In this document: positions 23,056-34,128 of the stretch, piece by piece | How positions within the stretch are numbered: position 1 is the first letter of the stretch | Layout of the letters: every line of letters begins with the position of its first letter | Origin: Ophioderma brevispina | Taxonomy: Eukaryota; Echinodermata; Ophiuroidea; Amphilepidida; Ophiodermatidae | DNA length: 64,000 nucleotides | NCBI GenBank assembly: GCA_023653785.1 | Contig: JAMKCH010005448.1 | Coordinates: forward strand, 16,764-80,763 | Direction: 5' to 3' | The notes under the pieces: model-generated | What the model was told of the DNA's origin: nothing | The model's database searches: none | What the model saw: only the letters and a program-made list of their open reading frames with translations | Translations under genes and position numbers: made by a program

Positions 23056-24805
23056 GGTATCCCTCATTTTTGTTGATGAGGTCAAAGGTCACAATACCAA
23101 GGTGAATGGTCACATACCGGTCAAAGGTCTGTGAGGCCACATTGGGTACGATAGGCTAAAAATGGTAAAATTGACCTCCATTGAAAAGTTGAAGTTCAAT
23201 TGGAACCAAACTTGGTTTATGGTAATTACATGCAAACTCTCTTGTTTATGAGGTCAAAGGTCACATCAAGGTCAAGGTCATCTGAGGCTATCATTGCAAA
23301 CCGCGATGGCAGGCAACACATGTGGTCCGAGGACCGATGTATTTTTCTGTATCAACTGTTTTTAACAAGTTGAGGGCCACTTGGCACGTTATATTTGAGC
23401 AAATTTTCAATATTTTAACTATAATTTTCTTGTGCAGCTATGATAAAGGCCAAGAACAAAACAATTTTGTGTACAATGGTCTTTTATAGCGTTCAAAGAG
23501 TAGCGCATTATTTTTTTGTGTCGCCTGAACGAATGTTCATGGGGGCACATACTAGTCCAAATTTTGTGTGTCCGTATGTATGAATGTCCGTCCGTATGTT
23601 CGTATGTCTGTATGTCCGACCGTATGACTCTGTTAACCTTTTTAATAAAAGCTCTGCAGGCTAACGCTATCCCTGATGTACTTCAAACTTGATAGGATGA
23701 TTAGATAGAGTGAGGTGCTGTGCTCGCAATATTATGTGTGATTTTGCTGCATAGTTGACAATCATGAATATTAATAGCTTATTTGCCCTATTTTTCAGAC
23801 ATTTCGGGTTAACCTTTTTGAAATGCTCTGATGGATAAACGCTAAGCCCGATTTACTTCACACTTGGTAGAGGGGGGTATGGCGGTGTTTGGGGAGGGCG
23901 GGTGGGGGGGGGAGGGTGTGGGCAGGGGGGTGGTGAGGAGTGTGGGGAGAGGGGGGGTGGAGGGTGGGTGTTGGGGAGGGGAGGTGGGGTGTTATGGGAG
24001 GTTGGTGGGGTGTCGGGGATGTGGAGGAGGGGGTGGGGTGTTGTGGGGTTTTGGGGAGTGGGTGGGTGTTGGGAAGGGGGGTGGGGTTGTTGGGGAGGGA
24101 TATCTGCAATCCTCCACTGTATCTGCTTGCACAACACCTTGTGAAAAACACCCGTATTCCATACAGGGTTTTTAATTTCATTTCAGTGGTGGGCGGGATT
24201 TGTGTCTATTCAGAGTGAGGATTTTGAGCGAACCTCTACCTCCCATAGCTCTTTTCTCCTTTTCTAGTTCTTATTTCTTCTCAGCATTCCAGTTGCCCAG
24301 GTTTTAGTGGATGGAATAACATCAGTTATGGTAGGGTCAACAGGCACCTGTGCCCTGGAATGTCCAGAGTCCCTGATAACAACAATACATTGACCTGCGT
24401 GGACATTACTCACAAAATGGTCGGTGGTTGGTGGACAGGTTAATCGCCATACTCCGGTTTGGTTGGCAACTGCGACCAAATGCTGTACACTTTCCTATAT
24501 GACACTTATAGGTTAGGCTCCGTGATGATTAGGCCATTAAATAACATATGCGCTGACATACCAGCATTAAGGGCGGAAGAAACACCAGGTTCAACGGCCA
24601 GTGTGTTCAGACTTTATAGTATATGCTGCCTGTGACTCACCTATTGCAGGAAGGAAAGGCTTGGGGAGGACACCCTGAGGATAAATCCGGAGTTGGAGTC
24701 CCGTAGGCGACTTACTGCTCTACGCAGCACCAGTTGGGCAACTCCTGCGACGCTGCTTGCACCAAACTGTATCGTTTCTCGACGCTCCTTGATTTGTCTT
24801 CAGCA
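23053..24805 (+). repeat. Unit 1 of a ~1.75-kb tandem duplication
   Basis: Order of parts: a block rich in AGGTCAAAGGTCA-type motifs (23053-23330); a block with GATAAAGGCCAAGAACAAAA (23380-23510); a GTGTCGCCTGAACG..GTCCGTATG block; a GTTAACCTTTTT..GATTTACTTC(A/C)AACTTG block; a G-rich array; and 5' sequence of the RTE-like LINE ending GATTTGTCTTCAGCAT. It is collinear with 24806-26547. Confidence 0.82.
23868..24100 (+). repeat. G-rich minisatellite array 2
   Basis: GGGTGTTGGGGAGGGG-type units inside unit 1 of the 1.75-kb duplication, with G on the plus strand. Open frames on both strands here are repeat artefacts. Confidence 0.9.
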
Positions 24806-26547
24806 TTATGGGATCCCTCATTTGTTGATTGAGGTCAAAGGTCCATCCCAATGTCACAGGTCACATACCAAGGTCCAAGGTCATGTGAGGCCACATTGTA
24901 AGATAGGCTAAAATGTAAAATTGACCTCAACAACAATTGAAAAGTTGAAGTTCAATTGGAACCAACTTGTTTATATGGTAATTTACATGCAAACTCTCTT
25001 GTTATGAGGTCAAGGTCACATCAAGGTCAAAGGTCATTGATCTATCATATCAAACCGCGATGGCAGGCAACACATGTGGTCCGAGGACCGCTGTATTTTT
25101 TCGTATCAACGGTTTTTAACAAGTTTGAGGGCACTTGGCACTTTATTTTGAGCATTTTTCATTTTTTAATTTACTAGAATTTTTTCTTGTGCAAGCTATG
25201 ATAAGGCCAAGAACAAAACAATTTTGACTCAGAAGCGTGTATAATTTTTTAAAATTGGTCTTTTAGCGCATTCATTTTGTGTGTCGCCTGGAACGATGTT
25301 TCATGGGGGCCTACAGTCCAAATTTTGTGTGTCCGATTTCCGTCCGTAGGGGTCGTATGTCTGTCCGTATGACTCTGTTAACCTTTTTAAAATGCTCTGC
25401 AGGCTAAAACGCTATCCTGATTTACTTCCAACTTGATAGGATGATAGTGAGGTTGCCGCAATATTTATGTGTAGCTTTTGGCTGCATTATTTTGCATATT
25501 CATGAATATTAATTAGCCTTATTTGCATATTTGTTCGACATTTCGGTTAACCTTTTTTTGAATTGCTTGTGCTGGCTAAACGCTAATACCGATTTACTTC
25601 ACACTTTGTAGGGGTATGGGTGTTGGGAAGGGGTGGGTGGTGTGCGGTGTGTTGGGGTGGGGTGTTGCGGCGTGTTGGGGACAGTGGGGTGTTGCGGGGT
25701 GTAGGGGTATGATTGGTGTATGGAATGTTGGTGGGGTGTCTGTGGGATGTTGAGGAGGGGGTGGGGTTTTGGGGGTTTTGGGGGTGGGTGGGGTGTGGGA
25801 AGGTGGTGGGGTGTTGGGGCGGGATATCTGCAATCCTCCACTGTAATTGCTTGCACACCTTTTGGAAACACCCTGATTCATACATGGTTTTTACTTCACA
25901 GTTCAGGTGGTGGGCTGGATTTGTGTCTATTCCAGAGTAGGATTTTGAGCTGCCTCTACCCCTATCCCTAAGCTCTTTTTCCTCCTTTTCTAGTTCTCAT
26001 TTCTTCTCAGCATTCCAGTTGCCTAGGTTAGTGGTTAACATCAGTTAGTAGGTTCAAAGGCACCTGTGCCCTGAAATGTTTCAGAGTCCCTGATACCACC
26101 AATACATTGACCTGCGTGAACATACTCACAAAAGGTCGTTGTTTGGTGGACAGGTGTATCGCCAATACTCACTCGTTTTGGTTGGTCAACTGGAACCAAA
26201 TGTGTACACTTTCACTTTATAATCCTTATAGGTTAGGCTCGTGAGTAGGCCATTAAATAACCTATATGCTGCTGAACATACCAGCATGGTGATTGGGGCG
26301 GAATGGGGTAAACCACCATGTTCACGCCAGTTTGTTCCAGACTTTATATATCTGCTGCCTTGTAGACTCCCCTGATTGCAGGAAGGCTGGGGAGACACCC
26401 TGAGGATAAAGTCCGGAGTTGGAGTCCCCGTAGGCGACTGACTACTGCTCTACTCAGCACCAGATCGGCAACTCCTGCGACGCTTCTGGCACCAAACTGG
26501 TATCGTTTCTTCGTTTCTCGACATTCCTTTGGATTTGTCTTCAGCAT
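24806..26547 (+). repeat. Unit 2 of the ~1.75-kb tandem duplication
   Basis: Same order of parts as 23053-24805. Where unit 1 restarts the duplication after TCTTCAGCAT, this unit runs on into the LINE body. The duplication therefore includes the 5' end of the LINE plus about 1.1 kb upstream of it. Many one-base indels separate the copies. Confidence 0.82.
25612..25832 (+). repeat. G-rich minisatellite array 3
   Basis: Counterpart of array 2 in unit 2. GGGTGTTGGGG and GGGTGTTGCGG units, preceded by GATTTACTTCACACTTTGTA and followed by GGGATATCTGCAATCCTCCA. Confidence 0.9.
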
Positions 26548-26944
26548 GGAGAGGTGGATCCAGTGTGCATGGGCAAACATCATCCGGATCTCTCCATACA
26601 TTCTGCCCTGGCATCACGCCCTGGATCGGACCTCCAGCTTCGCTTCAACATAGCTAGAACCACACGGGAAGTAGCAGTTTCCGGTTTAAGCTCTTTGCTT
26701 AATTGGCGTATAGCATAGCGCCAGTGTGCTACTTCCGACAGTGTAAGAAGATCATCGCATCCACTGTACAAAGCTAACCACCGCCCGCCTTAAGCTGGGC
26801 AGCCTCAGCCAATGGTTCGTCCCGCCACAGTTATTCTTCCTCATAAGGGTGCATGGGGGATAGTGGAGACATTAATGAAAAGCTGACTGCAACTACAGCA
26901 CCTGGCAATCAAGATAAGATCCAAGAAACCCTCCCCTCAAGCTG

Positions 26945-27720
26945 GGATTTTGGAATGGCATACATGACCCCTGGTTAAGTTACAACCTCAAAGATATCAA
27001 TGATACTCGCAAGACACAAGCCATCATTAATAAGAGCGCCCAAGACTTCAATCGACAATAGCCACCTTACAAGAAACCCGTCTAGCAGATTCGGGTACCT
27101 CAAGGAAAAGGATACACATTCTTTTGGCAAGGGAAATATCAGAAGAACGCATACTTTGGCATTGGTTTTGCAGTTAGTAACTCCTTACTGATTTCAGTGG
27201 AGCCTGGTAACGGTGGATCAAACGCCCTCTGACAAACTTTCGCCTCACAAACCATCGATGGCCCATTCTCCCGCAGCATGTTTTATTATGGCTCAAAACC
27301 CTGACATCACCTTTCTGAAGCCAAGATGAATTCCCTATGACACACTTGAAGCCGTAATCCAGGGTATCAAGTGATGAACACCTCCTTCTCCTGGTTGATT
27401 TCAATGCGAGAGTGGGTTCTGACCACTAGTCCTGGCCACTTTGCCTTGGACACTTTTGTGTCGTAAGACCAATGACATGGACACACGTCTTCTTGAACTG
27501 TGGCCTACTATACACCTGTTTGTGACCAACACCTTTTCAAGACCAAACCTCAACACAAAGTATCCTTCTCACCCACGCTCCACGCACTGCATCAACTTGA
27601 CCTGATCATCACCAGGCGATCTTTCATCAATGCCATCAGACCTCACTAGGTCTTACCATAGTGCAGACTGTGGACAGATCATGCGCTTGGTCTGCTGTAA
27701 GATCGACTGCGACCAAAGAG
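26945..27720 (+). pseudogene. LINE endonuclease (APE-type) segment, frameshifted
   Basis: In successive frames I see LGFWNGIHDPW (normally GTWNVRTM-like), then LQETRLADSG at 27067-27096 (the catalytic Glu motif), LLVDFNARVG at 27388-27417 (GDFNAR motif with G replaced by V) and a TDHALG-like end near 27675. These are the ordered motifs of exonuclease-endonuclease-phosphatase fold nucleases that nick target DNA for LINE insertion. At least four frame changes and internal stops are present. Confidence 0.78.
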
Positions 27721-28539
27721 GATACACCGCTCTAAACAAGCTGGTAAACCCCTCATCATACATCACTATCAGCAAAGCGGACATATGTTGAGCAATTTGC
27801 TGTTTTTCCAATCAATGCATCCCGGGCTTGTCCTGGTCTCAGGTGATACTGCAACAGAAATGGAACTCATCTGCATGAGACAATTCAGAGCTCAGCAGTC
27901 TGTATCTTTGGAAGAAATCCAAGCAGAACAACGATTGGGTTGAGGCCAAGTCAGGCTTACTAACTCCATTCATTGAATCCCCAAAGAGCGCGTTCAGGGA
28001 GTATCAGAGTTCACCTTCCACACCCAACCTGAGAGTGCTTCAAGCATCTAGAAGTGAAGTTCAGCAGCGAAGGCAAGTCAGTGTGCCAATGAATACTTGC
28101 TGGAGCTGAGTTGAAGAAATACAAACCGCTTCTGAAACGGGCAACATCAGAGCTATGTAGGATGGAATAAAGAAGGCTTTCGGGCCATCTCAGTGCAAAA
28201 CAGCGCCCCTCCAGTCAATCCATTGGTGAAGTCATCACAGACAGACGTAAGCATGCAGATGGAGCGCTGTGTGGAACACTTTTCTGCTCTACTCTACAGA
28301 AAAAGGTGTTACAAAAACACCCTCAGCCCTTGACAAGATCCGATTCTTCCCTACATGGCTGCCCTAGATGCTGTACCCCCGTACAGTGGATGAACGTGAC
28401 ATGGCCATCGACATCTTCATCCGGAAATCCCCGGGAATATGGAATACACAGACCATTGATCACATGCTGTAAAAGCTCTCTGCTTTACCCACTACAATGT
28501 ATTTCTCTCTCTGTCAATGCTGGGGGGAAGGAGCGTACC

Positions 28540-29360
28540 ACAGAGACATGCGCGCGACTCAAAGATCATCAACCTCTACAAGAACAAAGGGAAGAAGTGA
28601 TTGCAAAAAATTACAGGGGTATTTCCCTCTTAGTATTGTCGGCAAGTTTTTGCCGTGTTGCGTTTATGCGTCTTCAAGTTCCTGGCTGAAAGGGTGTATC
28701 CTGAGTCTCATTGCGGATTTCGTGCTGGCAGTATCTCCTATCGATATGATCTGCCCATACGCCAACTATAAAACGGAGAAGTCAAGAGAACAACAGAAGC
28801 CACTCTACATTGCGTTCATAGACCTTAACCAACGCCTTTGACTGGTTAGCAGGAATGGACTGTTCCAAATCCTCCAGAAGATTGGCTTGTCCACCAGGCT
28901 TCTGAGCATCATCACATATTCTTTCCACACTGCCATGAAAGAACGGTACAATTTTGACGTCAGCCTATCAGAGCCGTTCGACATTCGCAGTGGTGTTCAG
29001 CAAGGATGTGTTTTGGCCCCCACGCTCTTTGGGATATTCTTTTTCAGTACTTCTTAAGCTAGCATTTGAGACAGCCAAAGAAGGCTCACATCCACAACAG
29101 TCTGATGGCGCTCTTCAACCTGCACGCCTTAGAGCTAATACACGATGGTTCGTCAGATAGTGATATTCGTGACATGTTGTTTTGCTGATGATGCTGGCCA
29201 TTACTTCACATTCCCAGCAGGAACTTCCTGCTCATAGATCGCTTCTCACAAGGCCTGTAAGACTTCGGATCTTGTCATCAGTTTGAAGAATACTATTTCC
29301 TTGCCCAAGATGCTCAAGAACCACCTTTCATCACAATCGACAATTACACACTTGAGGTTT
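28540..29360 (+). pseudogene. LINE reverse transcriptase segment, frameshifted
   Basis: Ordered RT blocks: KNYRGISLL near 28605, YIAFIDL..FDW near 28806-28848 (first catalytic Asp block), GVQQGCVLAPTLFGI at 28992-29036, and FADDAG at 29181-29198 (the catalytic DD box). Each lies in a different frame, separated by single-base indels. Spacing between the blocks is close to that expected of an intact LINE RT. Confidence 0.85.
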
Positions 29361-30150
29361 TCAGGGACTCACCTACCTAGGGTCCACCATCAGTGACAGT
29401 CTTCCTCTCGATGCAGAAATCGGCAAACGCGTAAAGCTGCAGCTCTCTGCCCGCCTTACAACGCGTGTGGTGGAAATCTGAAGCTGTCCATTAAGACCAA
29501 GGCAGCAGTTTACAACGCTTGCATCATCAGCACATTACTGTATTGTCGTTGAGACATGGACTACATATATACTCTAGGCATGAGAAGTAACTCAACAGCT
29601 TCCATCTGTGCTGTATTAAGAACGCATTCAGGTTCCACTTGAGGACATGTGCCAAAGTCAGAGCGCCTGACTCGAATTGGACTCCCCACCATCCTATACA
29701 TTTCTTAGACAAAGCAGACTCCGATGGCTGGCCCATGTCCGTCGAATGGAGGATGGTCGTCTACCGAAAGCTTATATCATGCATGCTGAGCTTACATCTG
29801 GGCAGAGAAAAGTTGGTCGACCCATGCTCCGCTACAAGGAGATTTGTAAAGCGTGATATTGTGTACCCTGACAATCGACATTGGTGCTGGGAGAAACTGT
29901 GCTGACATATCCGTCACTTTGGCGGAGAACAGTGAATAACAACAACACTGAGCTTGGAGAACAACAGATCATCAGCCAGTTTTAGAAGCAGCGAGCTAAA
30001 AGAATGCTGCACAGATCCTTGGATAGTCAAGCTGTGACAATCCATATATGTAGCACCTGGGGCAGAGACTGCCACCAGATTGCCTCTTTTCAGCACGACG
30101 CGCTGTTCACCTAACCTGTGCCTCAATGTGGGCGCTTTTATCCATAGTCG
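29361..30150 (+). pseudogene. LINE C-terminal segment and 3' end
   Basis: Contains LTYLGSTISDS-like sequence near 29370, a segment equivalent to RWLAHVRRMEDGRLPK near 29727-29766, and KRDIVYPDNRHWCWEKL near 29848-29900. These match the usual C-terminus of this LINE group. The end of the element is placed where a CTTGCGACTGACGGAGGCC block stops and an unrelated dispersed repeat begins (about 30150-30180). Confidence 0.65.
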
Positions 30151-30179
30151 CTTGCGACTGACGGAGGCCGTGATGGGTA

Positions 30180-30275
30180 GGGTGATATAGTGAGTGCTAG
30201 AATATTATGTATAGCTTTGGGCTGCATTATTTGCATATTCCAGAATTTTAATTAGCTTATATGGCCCGGTCAAAT
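30180..30275 (+). repeat. Fragment of the 23.7-kb dispersed repeat
   Basis: Matches part of 23700-23790: GATATAGTGAGTGC, ATTATGTATAGCTTTGGGCT, TTTGCATATTC and TTTTAATTAGCTTAT. It is a partial copy. Confidence 0.55.
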
Positions 30276-30289
30276 GATAATCCGTGTCC

Positions 30290-30688
30290 CGCAAGGATTT
30301 GTGTGCCAGTTATCTGAGTTCTGTAAGGCGTATACTGATGTACCTTGGTGGAAGGAGTGGTTAAGAGTTCTTGACCTATTAGATGTTGGGCCTATTTCAG
30401 GACAAATTACATAGCAAATGAGCTGATTAAATTGCAAAAATCAGCGGACTTGCTCTATTTTTGAAACGGTACATCGGATATGCAAATTCCTTCACTGCAC
30501 TAAAACCCATTAGTGCGCAATCTTCTTTGCCATTTTGAAACTTCCTGATAACATGTGGCTTAAGGTATGCAAATGAGCTAATAAATATACGTAATTGCTG
30601 AATCACTAAAATGGTACATTCGGATATGCGAAAATCCTTTGCTACATGCAAAAACTACTACTACACCATACATCTTGTGTGGGAATCA
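30290..30688 (+). repeat. Dispersed repeat flanking a G-rich array, copy 2
   Basis: Homologous to 15598-15958 and likewise ends directly in a G-rich array. Shared blocks include TGCAAAAATCAGC, ACGGTACATCGGATATGCAA and GGTATGCAAATGAGCTAATA. Confidence 0.7.
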
Positions 30689-30689
30689 T

Positions 30690-31012
30690 ATGAGGGGGCA
30701 GGGTGGGAGTTTGGGGAGGGGGCCGGGTGGGGTGTTGGGGTTGTTTGGGTTTTGGGGTGTTGTAGGGTATTTGGGAGGGGGAAGGGTGGGGTGTTGGGGA
30801 GGGGCAGGGTGGGTGGTTTGGGGAGGGGCAGGGGTGGTTGTTGGGGAGGGGGAAGGGTGGGGTGTTAGTGGCTCGGTGGGGTGCGTTGGGGAGGGGTGGG
30901 GTGCGGTTCTGGAAGGGGTCTGTGTGGTGTGCCCTCTGGTTGGGGGTCGGGGTGGTGTTGTTGGGGGAGGGTGCATTGGGGAAGGGATGGGTGCGTCGGC
31001 GAGGGCGGGGTG
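30690..31012 (+). repeat. G-rich minisatellite array 4
   Basis: GGGGTGTTGGGGAGGGG and GGGGAGGGGCAGGGTGG units, with G on the plus strand. Long Gly- or Pro-rich open frames on both strands are artefacts of the repeat. Confidence 0.9.
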
Positions 31013-31014
31013 AC

Positions 31015-31345
31015 GTCATGGTGACCTTGGATGGACCGTGTGGACCTTGGTTACTTCGTGTGACCTTGGTGACTTCTTGTGACCTTGGTGACTTCTTGTG
31101 ACCTTGGTGACATCATGTGACCTTGATGACCTCATGTGACCTTGATGACCTCATGTGACCTTGATGACCTCATGTGACCTTGATGACCTCATGTGACCTT
31201 GATGACCTCATGTGACCTTGATGACCTCATGTGACCTTGATGACCTCATGTGACCTTGATGACCTCATGTGACCTTGATGACCTCATGTGACCTTGATGA
31301 CCTCATGTGACCTTGGTGCCTCATGTGACCTCATGTCACCTTTGG
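31015..31345 (+). repeat. 19-bp tandem array of TGACCT half-sites
   Basis: About eleven near-perfect copies of TGACCTTGATGACCTCATG (31110-31315), with variant copies (TGACCTTGGTGACTTCTTG) before them. On the minus strand the unit reads CATGAGGTCATCAAGGTCA, so AGGTCA half-sites alternate with 3-bp and 4-bp spacers, and each unit contains TCAAGGTCA. These are direct-repeat spacings recognised by nuclear receptors (established knowledge). Whether any protein binds here is unknown. Confidence 0.92.
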
Positions 31346-31384
31346 GTGCCCATTCACAAATCTGTGTTCCTGGTAAGGTCAGGG

Positions 31385-31492
31385 TGGGATGCGAAGGGGG
31401 GGGTGGGGTGTCTGTGGGGTAGGGTGTGTCGGGGAGAGGGGGTGCGTCGGGGAGAGGGTGCGTCGGGGGAAGGGTGGGGCGGTGGGGTGACC
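31385..31492 (+). repeat. G-rich minisatellite array 5
   Basis: GGGGGGGTGGGGTGTCTGTG and GTCGGGGAGAGGGTGC units between two TGACCT arrays, with G on the plus strand. Confidence 0.85.
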
Positions 31493-31585
31493 TGATGTGA
31501 CCTTGGTGACCTCATGTGAACTTTGTGACCCATGTGACCTTTGTGACCATGTGACCTTTGTGACCCATGTGACCTTTGTAACACT
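31493..31585 (+). repeat. Second TGACCTTTGTGACCCATG array
   Basis: Four to five units of TGACCTTTGTGACC(C)ATG, a variant of the 31015-31345 unit with altered spacing. Confidence 0.8.
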
Positions 31586-31824
31586 TCTCGCCAGTGCATT
31601 TGTTCTTTCTCTTCACTTTAAAAAGTGCAGACACCCATGGCACCCCTTCCCCATATCATTTTCTCATATAGCTATAACATAAGCCTGACATGTTTCATCA
31701 ATCATTTTTAAAAGTGGGGGGGAGCCCCCTTCAAGTGGAAGGTTCTGCCACCACTGCGTTATACAGTATCGAGTATCCTTGACGATACAGATAATTTGTT
31801 CTGTTTCTTTTGTTTTCTTTGCAG

Positions 31825-31855
31825 TAGCATTGGATTGTCCACAGCTGTCATTCAA
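31825..31855 (+). CDS. Short internal exon of the LPMO-like gene
   Basis: Flanked by a strong acceptor (TGTTTCTTTTGTTTTCTTTGCAG) and donor (GTAAGTAC), 31 bases long. One frame reads ALDCPQ and a second ends TAVIQ. AVIQ joins in frame with VTYVTKNP of the 48521 exon, and DCPQ..AVIQ resembles the C-x-x-C-(V/I)-(L/I)-(Q/R) strand near the end of PF03067 domains. As written it needs indels both at its start and inside. It supports the gene model mainly through its splice sites and its fit with the last exon. Confidence 0.42.
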
Positions 31856-32590
31856 GTAAGTACCTTAAAAAAGATGACATCAGGTTCAACACACACGAAA
31901 ACTGGTCCATTCGTTCCTGTACAAAGTGGGCGAGATGAAAACGTCATTTTCTCCTCAGTGGAACATCTCAGACCTTAAATCTAACATTCTGCTTGAAGAT
32001 CATCATATCTCCTGCCCAATCAATCATGAAATTAGGGTAGTTATCCACAAAATTTTCAAGCTACTGGACTGCGAAGACTAGCATGCACCATGGACCCTGG
32101 AGGTCACAGCACTTTTTCAGTCAGTTTCCCTGTAAAATATGGTAAAATTGGTTGTCGGATCAAAATAACATATCAATGACAACCTTTTTTGATATTCATA
32201 GAGAGTTTATACGTAATATTGATAGCAACCATGATTTGCAACCCAGATCTCGCCATTTCTCTCAGTTTTTAGGGTGTACTTAGGCGAGGGTCACCAAAAA
32301 AAAACCTCATTTGCAGTGGGGGCTGTGTTACCTGTTTCTCATGTTATTTACTGGTTTGAAGCCATAAGGCCAAGAAAAAAAAAAGTTGTCTTGGAAGAGT
32401 GTGCATTTTGTTTAAATTGGTCTTTTAGCGCATTTTTTTTTAGCTTTTTGCTCACTTGATAAATAAAAAATCAAAAATTTTCAGGAAAAAAAGGAAAAAA
32501 GTGGGCCAAAATGCAAAGTGAGACAAACTTTTTTGGCCTAATCTCAGGTGCTTAGTCTTGGGGCTAAACATGTCAAGTATTATCCAGATT
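31856..32590 (+). other. Intron; fragment of a dispersed repeat
   Basis: First part of the last intron. Around 32355-32430 it carries GGCCAAGAA..AAATTGGTCTTTTAGCGCA, shared with 25203-25270, so a short piece of the repeat of the 1.75-kb unit lies here. Nothing else is recognised. Confidence 0.4.
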
Positions 32591-32617
32591 GTAGCTGTGA
32601 ATGGGAAGTTATGTGTT

Positions 32618-32820
32618 ATTTGGTGTGAGTGAGAGTAAGTAGGAGTGCGTGTGAGAGTGAGTGAAAGTGTATGTGAGAGTGAGTGTATGTGAGAGGGAGT
32701 GAAAGTGTATGTGAGGGAGTGAAAGTGTATGTGAGAGTGAGTGAGTGTATGTGAGAGGGAGTGAAAGTGTATGTGAGAGTGAGTGAGTGTATATGAGAGT
32801 GAGTGTATGTTAGACTTTCT
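32618..32820 (+). repeat. GTGAGAGTGAGTGTAT minisatellite
   Basis: Imperfect units such as GTGAAAGTGTATGTGAGAG and GAGTGAGTGTATGTGAGAGG. A purer start of the same motif introduces the CpG-rich array at 45490. Confidence 0.85.
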
Positions 32821-32829
32821 CACAGTCTC

Positions 32830-33724
32830 GGCTCTGTCTGTTGGTTCAGAGTTAAAATGCTAAAAACTTGTGAGACCCATGTTTTCAGTCTGGTTCACAT
32901 CTACTTTTCTACATTCCCCGACCATTTCCAGTACCGCGCTGCGCCCTCTATTGTACGAACCAACTGGTCCACAGAGCGCTTAAATTTAAAAAAAAGCGAA
33001 ATTATACTACCGGGAGTCGTCCGCCGAGACTGTCCGAATCTGTATGGAAACTCTCTCCGTCAGTATCGATCCAGAAGTAACGTGACCGCGTGTCAGTGAC
33101 CTTACCTTGCGCACATCTCGATTAATTTAGAATACTAATCCAGGGACTACAGACACGAACCCAACAGCTCCCAACAGGTGGTGTCAATGGGCACGCGGAC
33201 CTCCGTATGTCCCATTTATCGATTACGCGACCGCATGCAGCTTGAATAGCTCCTTGGTTTGAAGTTTTGGCAATGTATGAATTATGCAAAGCACAATTGC
33301 AGTGTTTCACTTTCGTTGCTGGGAAAATTAGGAATTATGTATCCATATATCCCTAGGTCTATCAGAGGGTCCACGTATCGAAATTAAATGGTCGGGTTTG
33401 ATTTTGTGATTAATTCTTTCATTTTTACTATTGTACTAAATTTATTACTACCTATTTGAAACATAAAACTTGAAAAATCTTCACCACAATGTTAACAAAA
33501 CTATTCCCCAGCATTTGCAGCAAATAATGAAATTTGAAAATAGATCCACCAGCCTTGTTTAAACAAAATGTATTTTCCAATCAAATAAACAACGTCCTCA
33601 GCTGCTGCTGTGGTGGGAGGCAGTGCGTACCCACAGAAGCTCACAGAAAAAGCCAAACAAAAACGCAATGTATATGGTGTGTGTGATATCTTTTTAGCAG
33701 TTTCAGTAGGCCTATTTATGGTTA
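32830..33724. other. No gene confirmed
   Basis: Somewhat GC-richer unique sequence near 32930-33260 with overlapping open frames on both strands. On the minus strand a possible donor (GCGCAAG then GTAAGG, near 33100) follows an open frame that contains CNCALHNSYIAKTSNQGAIQ. No family is recognised, so no gene is called. Confidence 0.3.
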
Positions 33725-34088
33725 TTAACCCTAACCCGGACCGTGTAGTTTTGCCGGCCGACGGCCCAATGCAACGAAGGGCAATCTATTTTATTTTTAA
33801 CGGCCCAGATGCAACGAGAGCCAAATTTTGGGCGTTTTCACAATTGCATCTCGGCCGTTTTTTCCCTCTTTTTCCCGGACAGGAATAAGTAGGTAACGTC
33901 AATAACGCCCAAATGCAACGAAAAACATCGCGTCATTTTCCCGGAAGACGCCCAGATGCAACGAAAAACATCGCGTCATTTTCCCGGAAGACGGCCCAGA
34001 TGCAACGAGGAACATCGCGCCATTTTCCGGAAAGACGTCTCAGATTCAACGAGGACATCGCGTGCGAATGCAATGAGAACAGGGATAA

Positions 34089-34128
<40 letters not shown>

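Larger units (their letters stand above)
25905..30150 (+). mobile_element. Decayed RTE/BovB-like LINE
   Basis: A near full-length but heavily frameshifted non-LTR retrotransposon. A 5' region with GACACCCTGAGGATAAAGTC and GGAGTTGGAGTCCCCGTAGG leads to an endonuclease segment, a reverse transcriptase segment and a C-terminal segment, all on the plus strand. The endonuclease plus RT layout without an RNase H, and the C-terminal KRDI..W style end, fit the RTE/BovB-like group often annotated as craniofacial-development-protein-2-like or endonuclease-reverse transcriptase. Every segment changes frame repeatedly, so this copy cannot be active as written. The clade call is inference. Confidence 0.8.

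Noticed and set aside
24264..26771. Minus-strand frames across the 5' region of the LINE
   Set aside because: Both 1.75-kb units carry them with disrupting indels. They are antisense to the LINE 5' region and lack motifs.
31110..31315. Regular short repeats that could be mistaken for a CRISPR array
   Set aside because: The 19-bp units are head-to-tail with no unique spacers, in a eukaryotic context.
31820..31855. Alternative reading of the 31-base exon directly after TAG
   Set aside because: That frame starts with a stop at the acceptor. Only the frames used in the gene model give peptide continuity with the last exon.
33725..33737. TTAACCCTAACCC telomere-like sequence
   Set aside because: Only about two hexamers, and it is the terminal repeat of the family C element.
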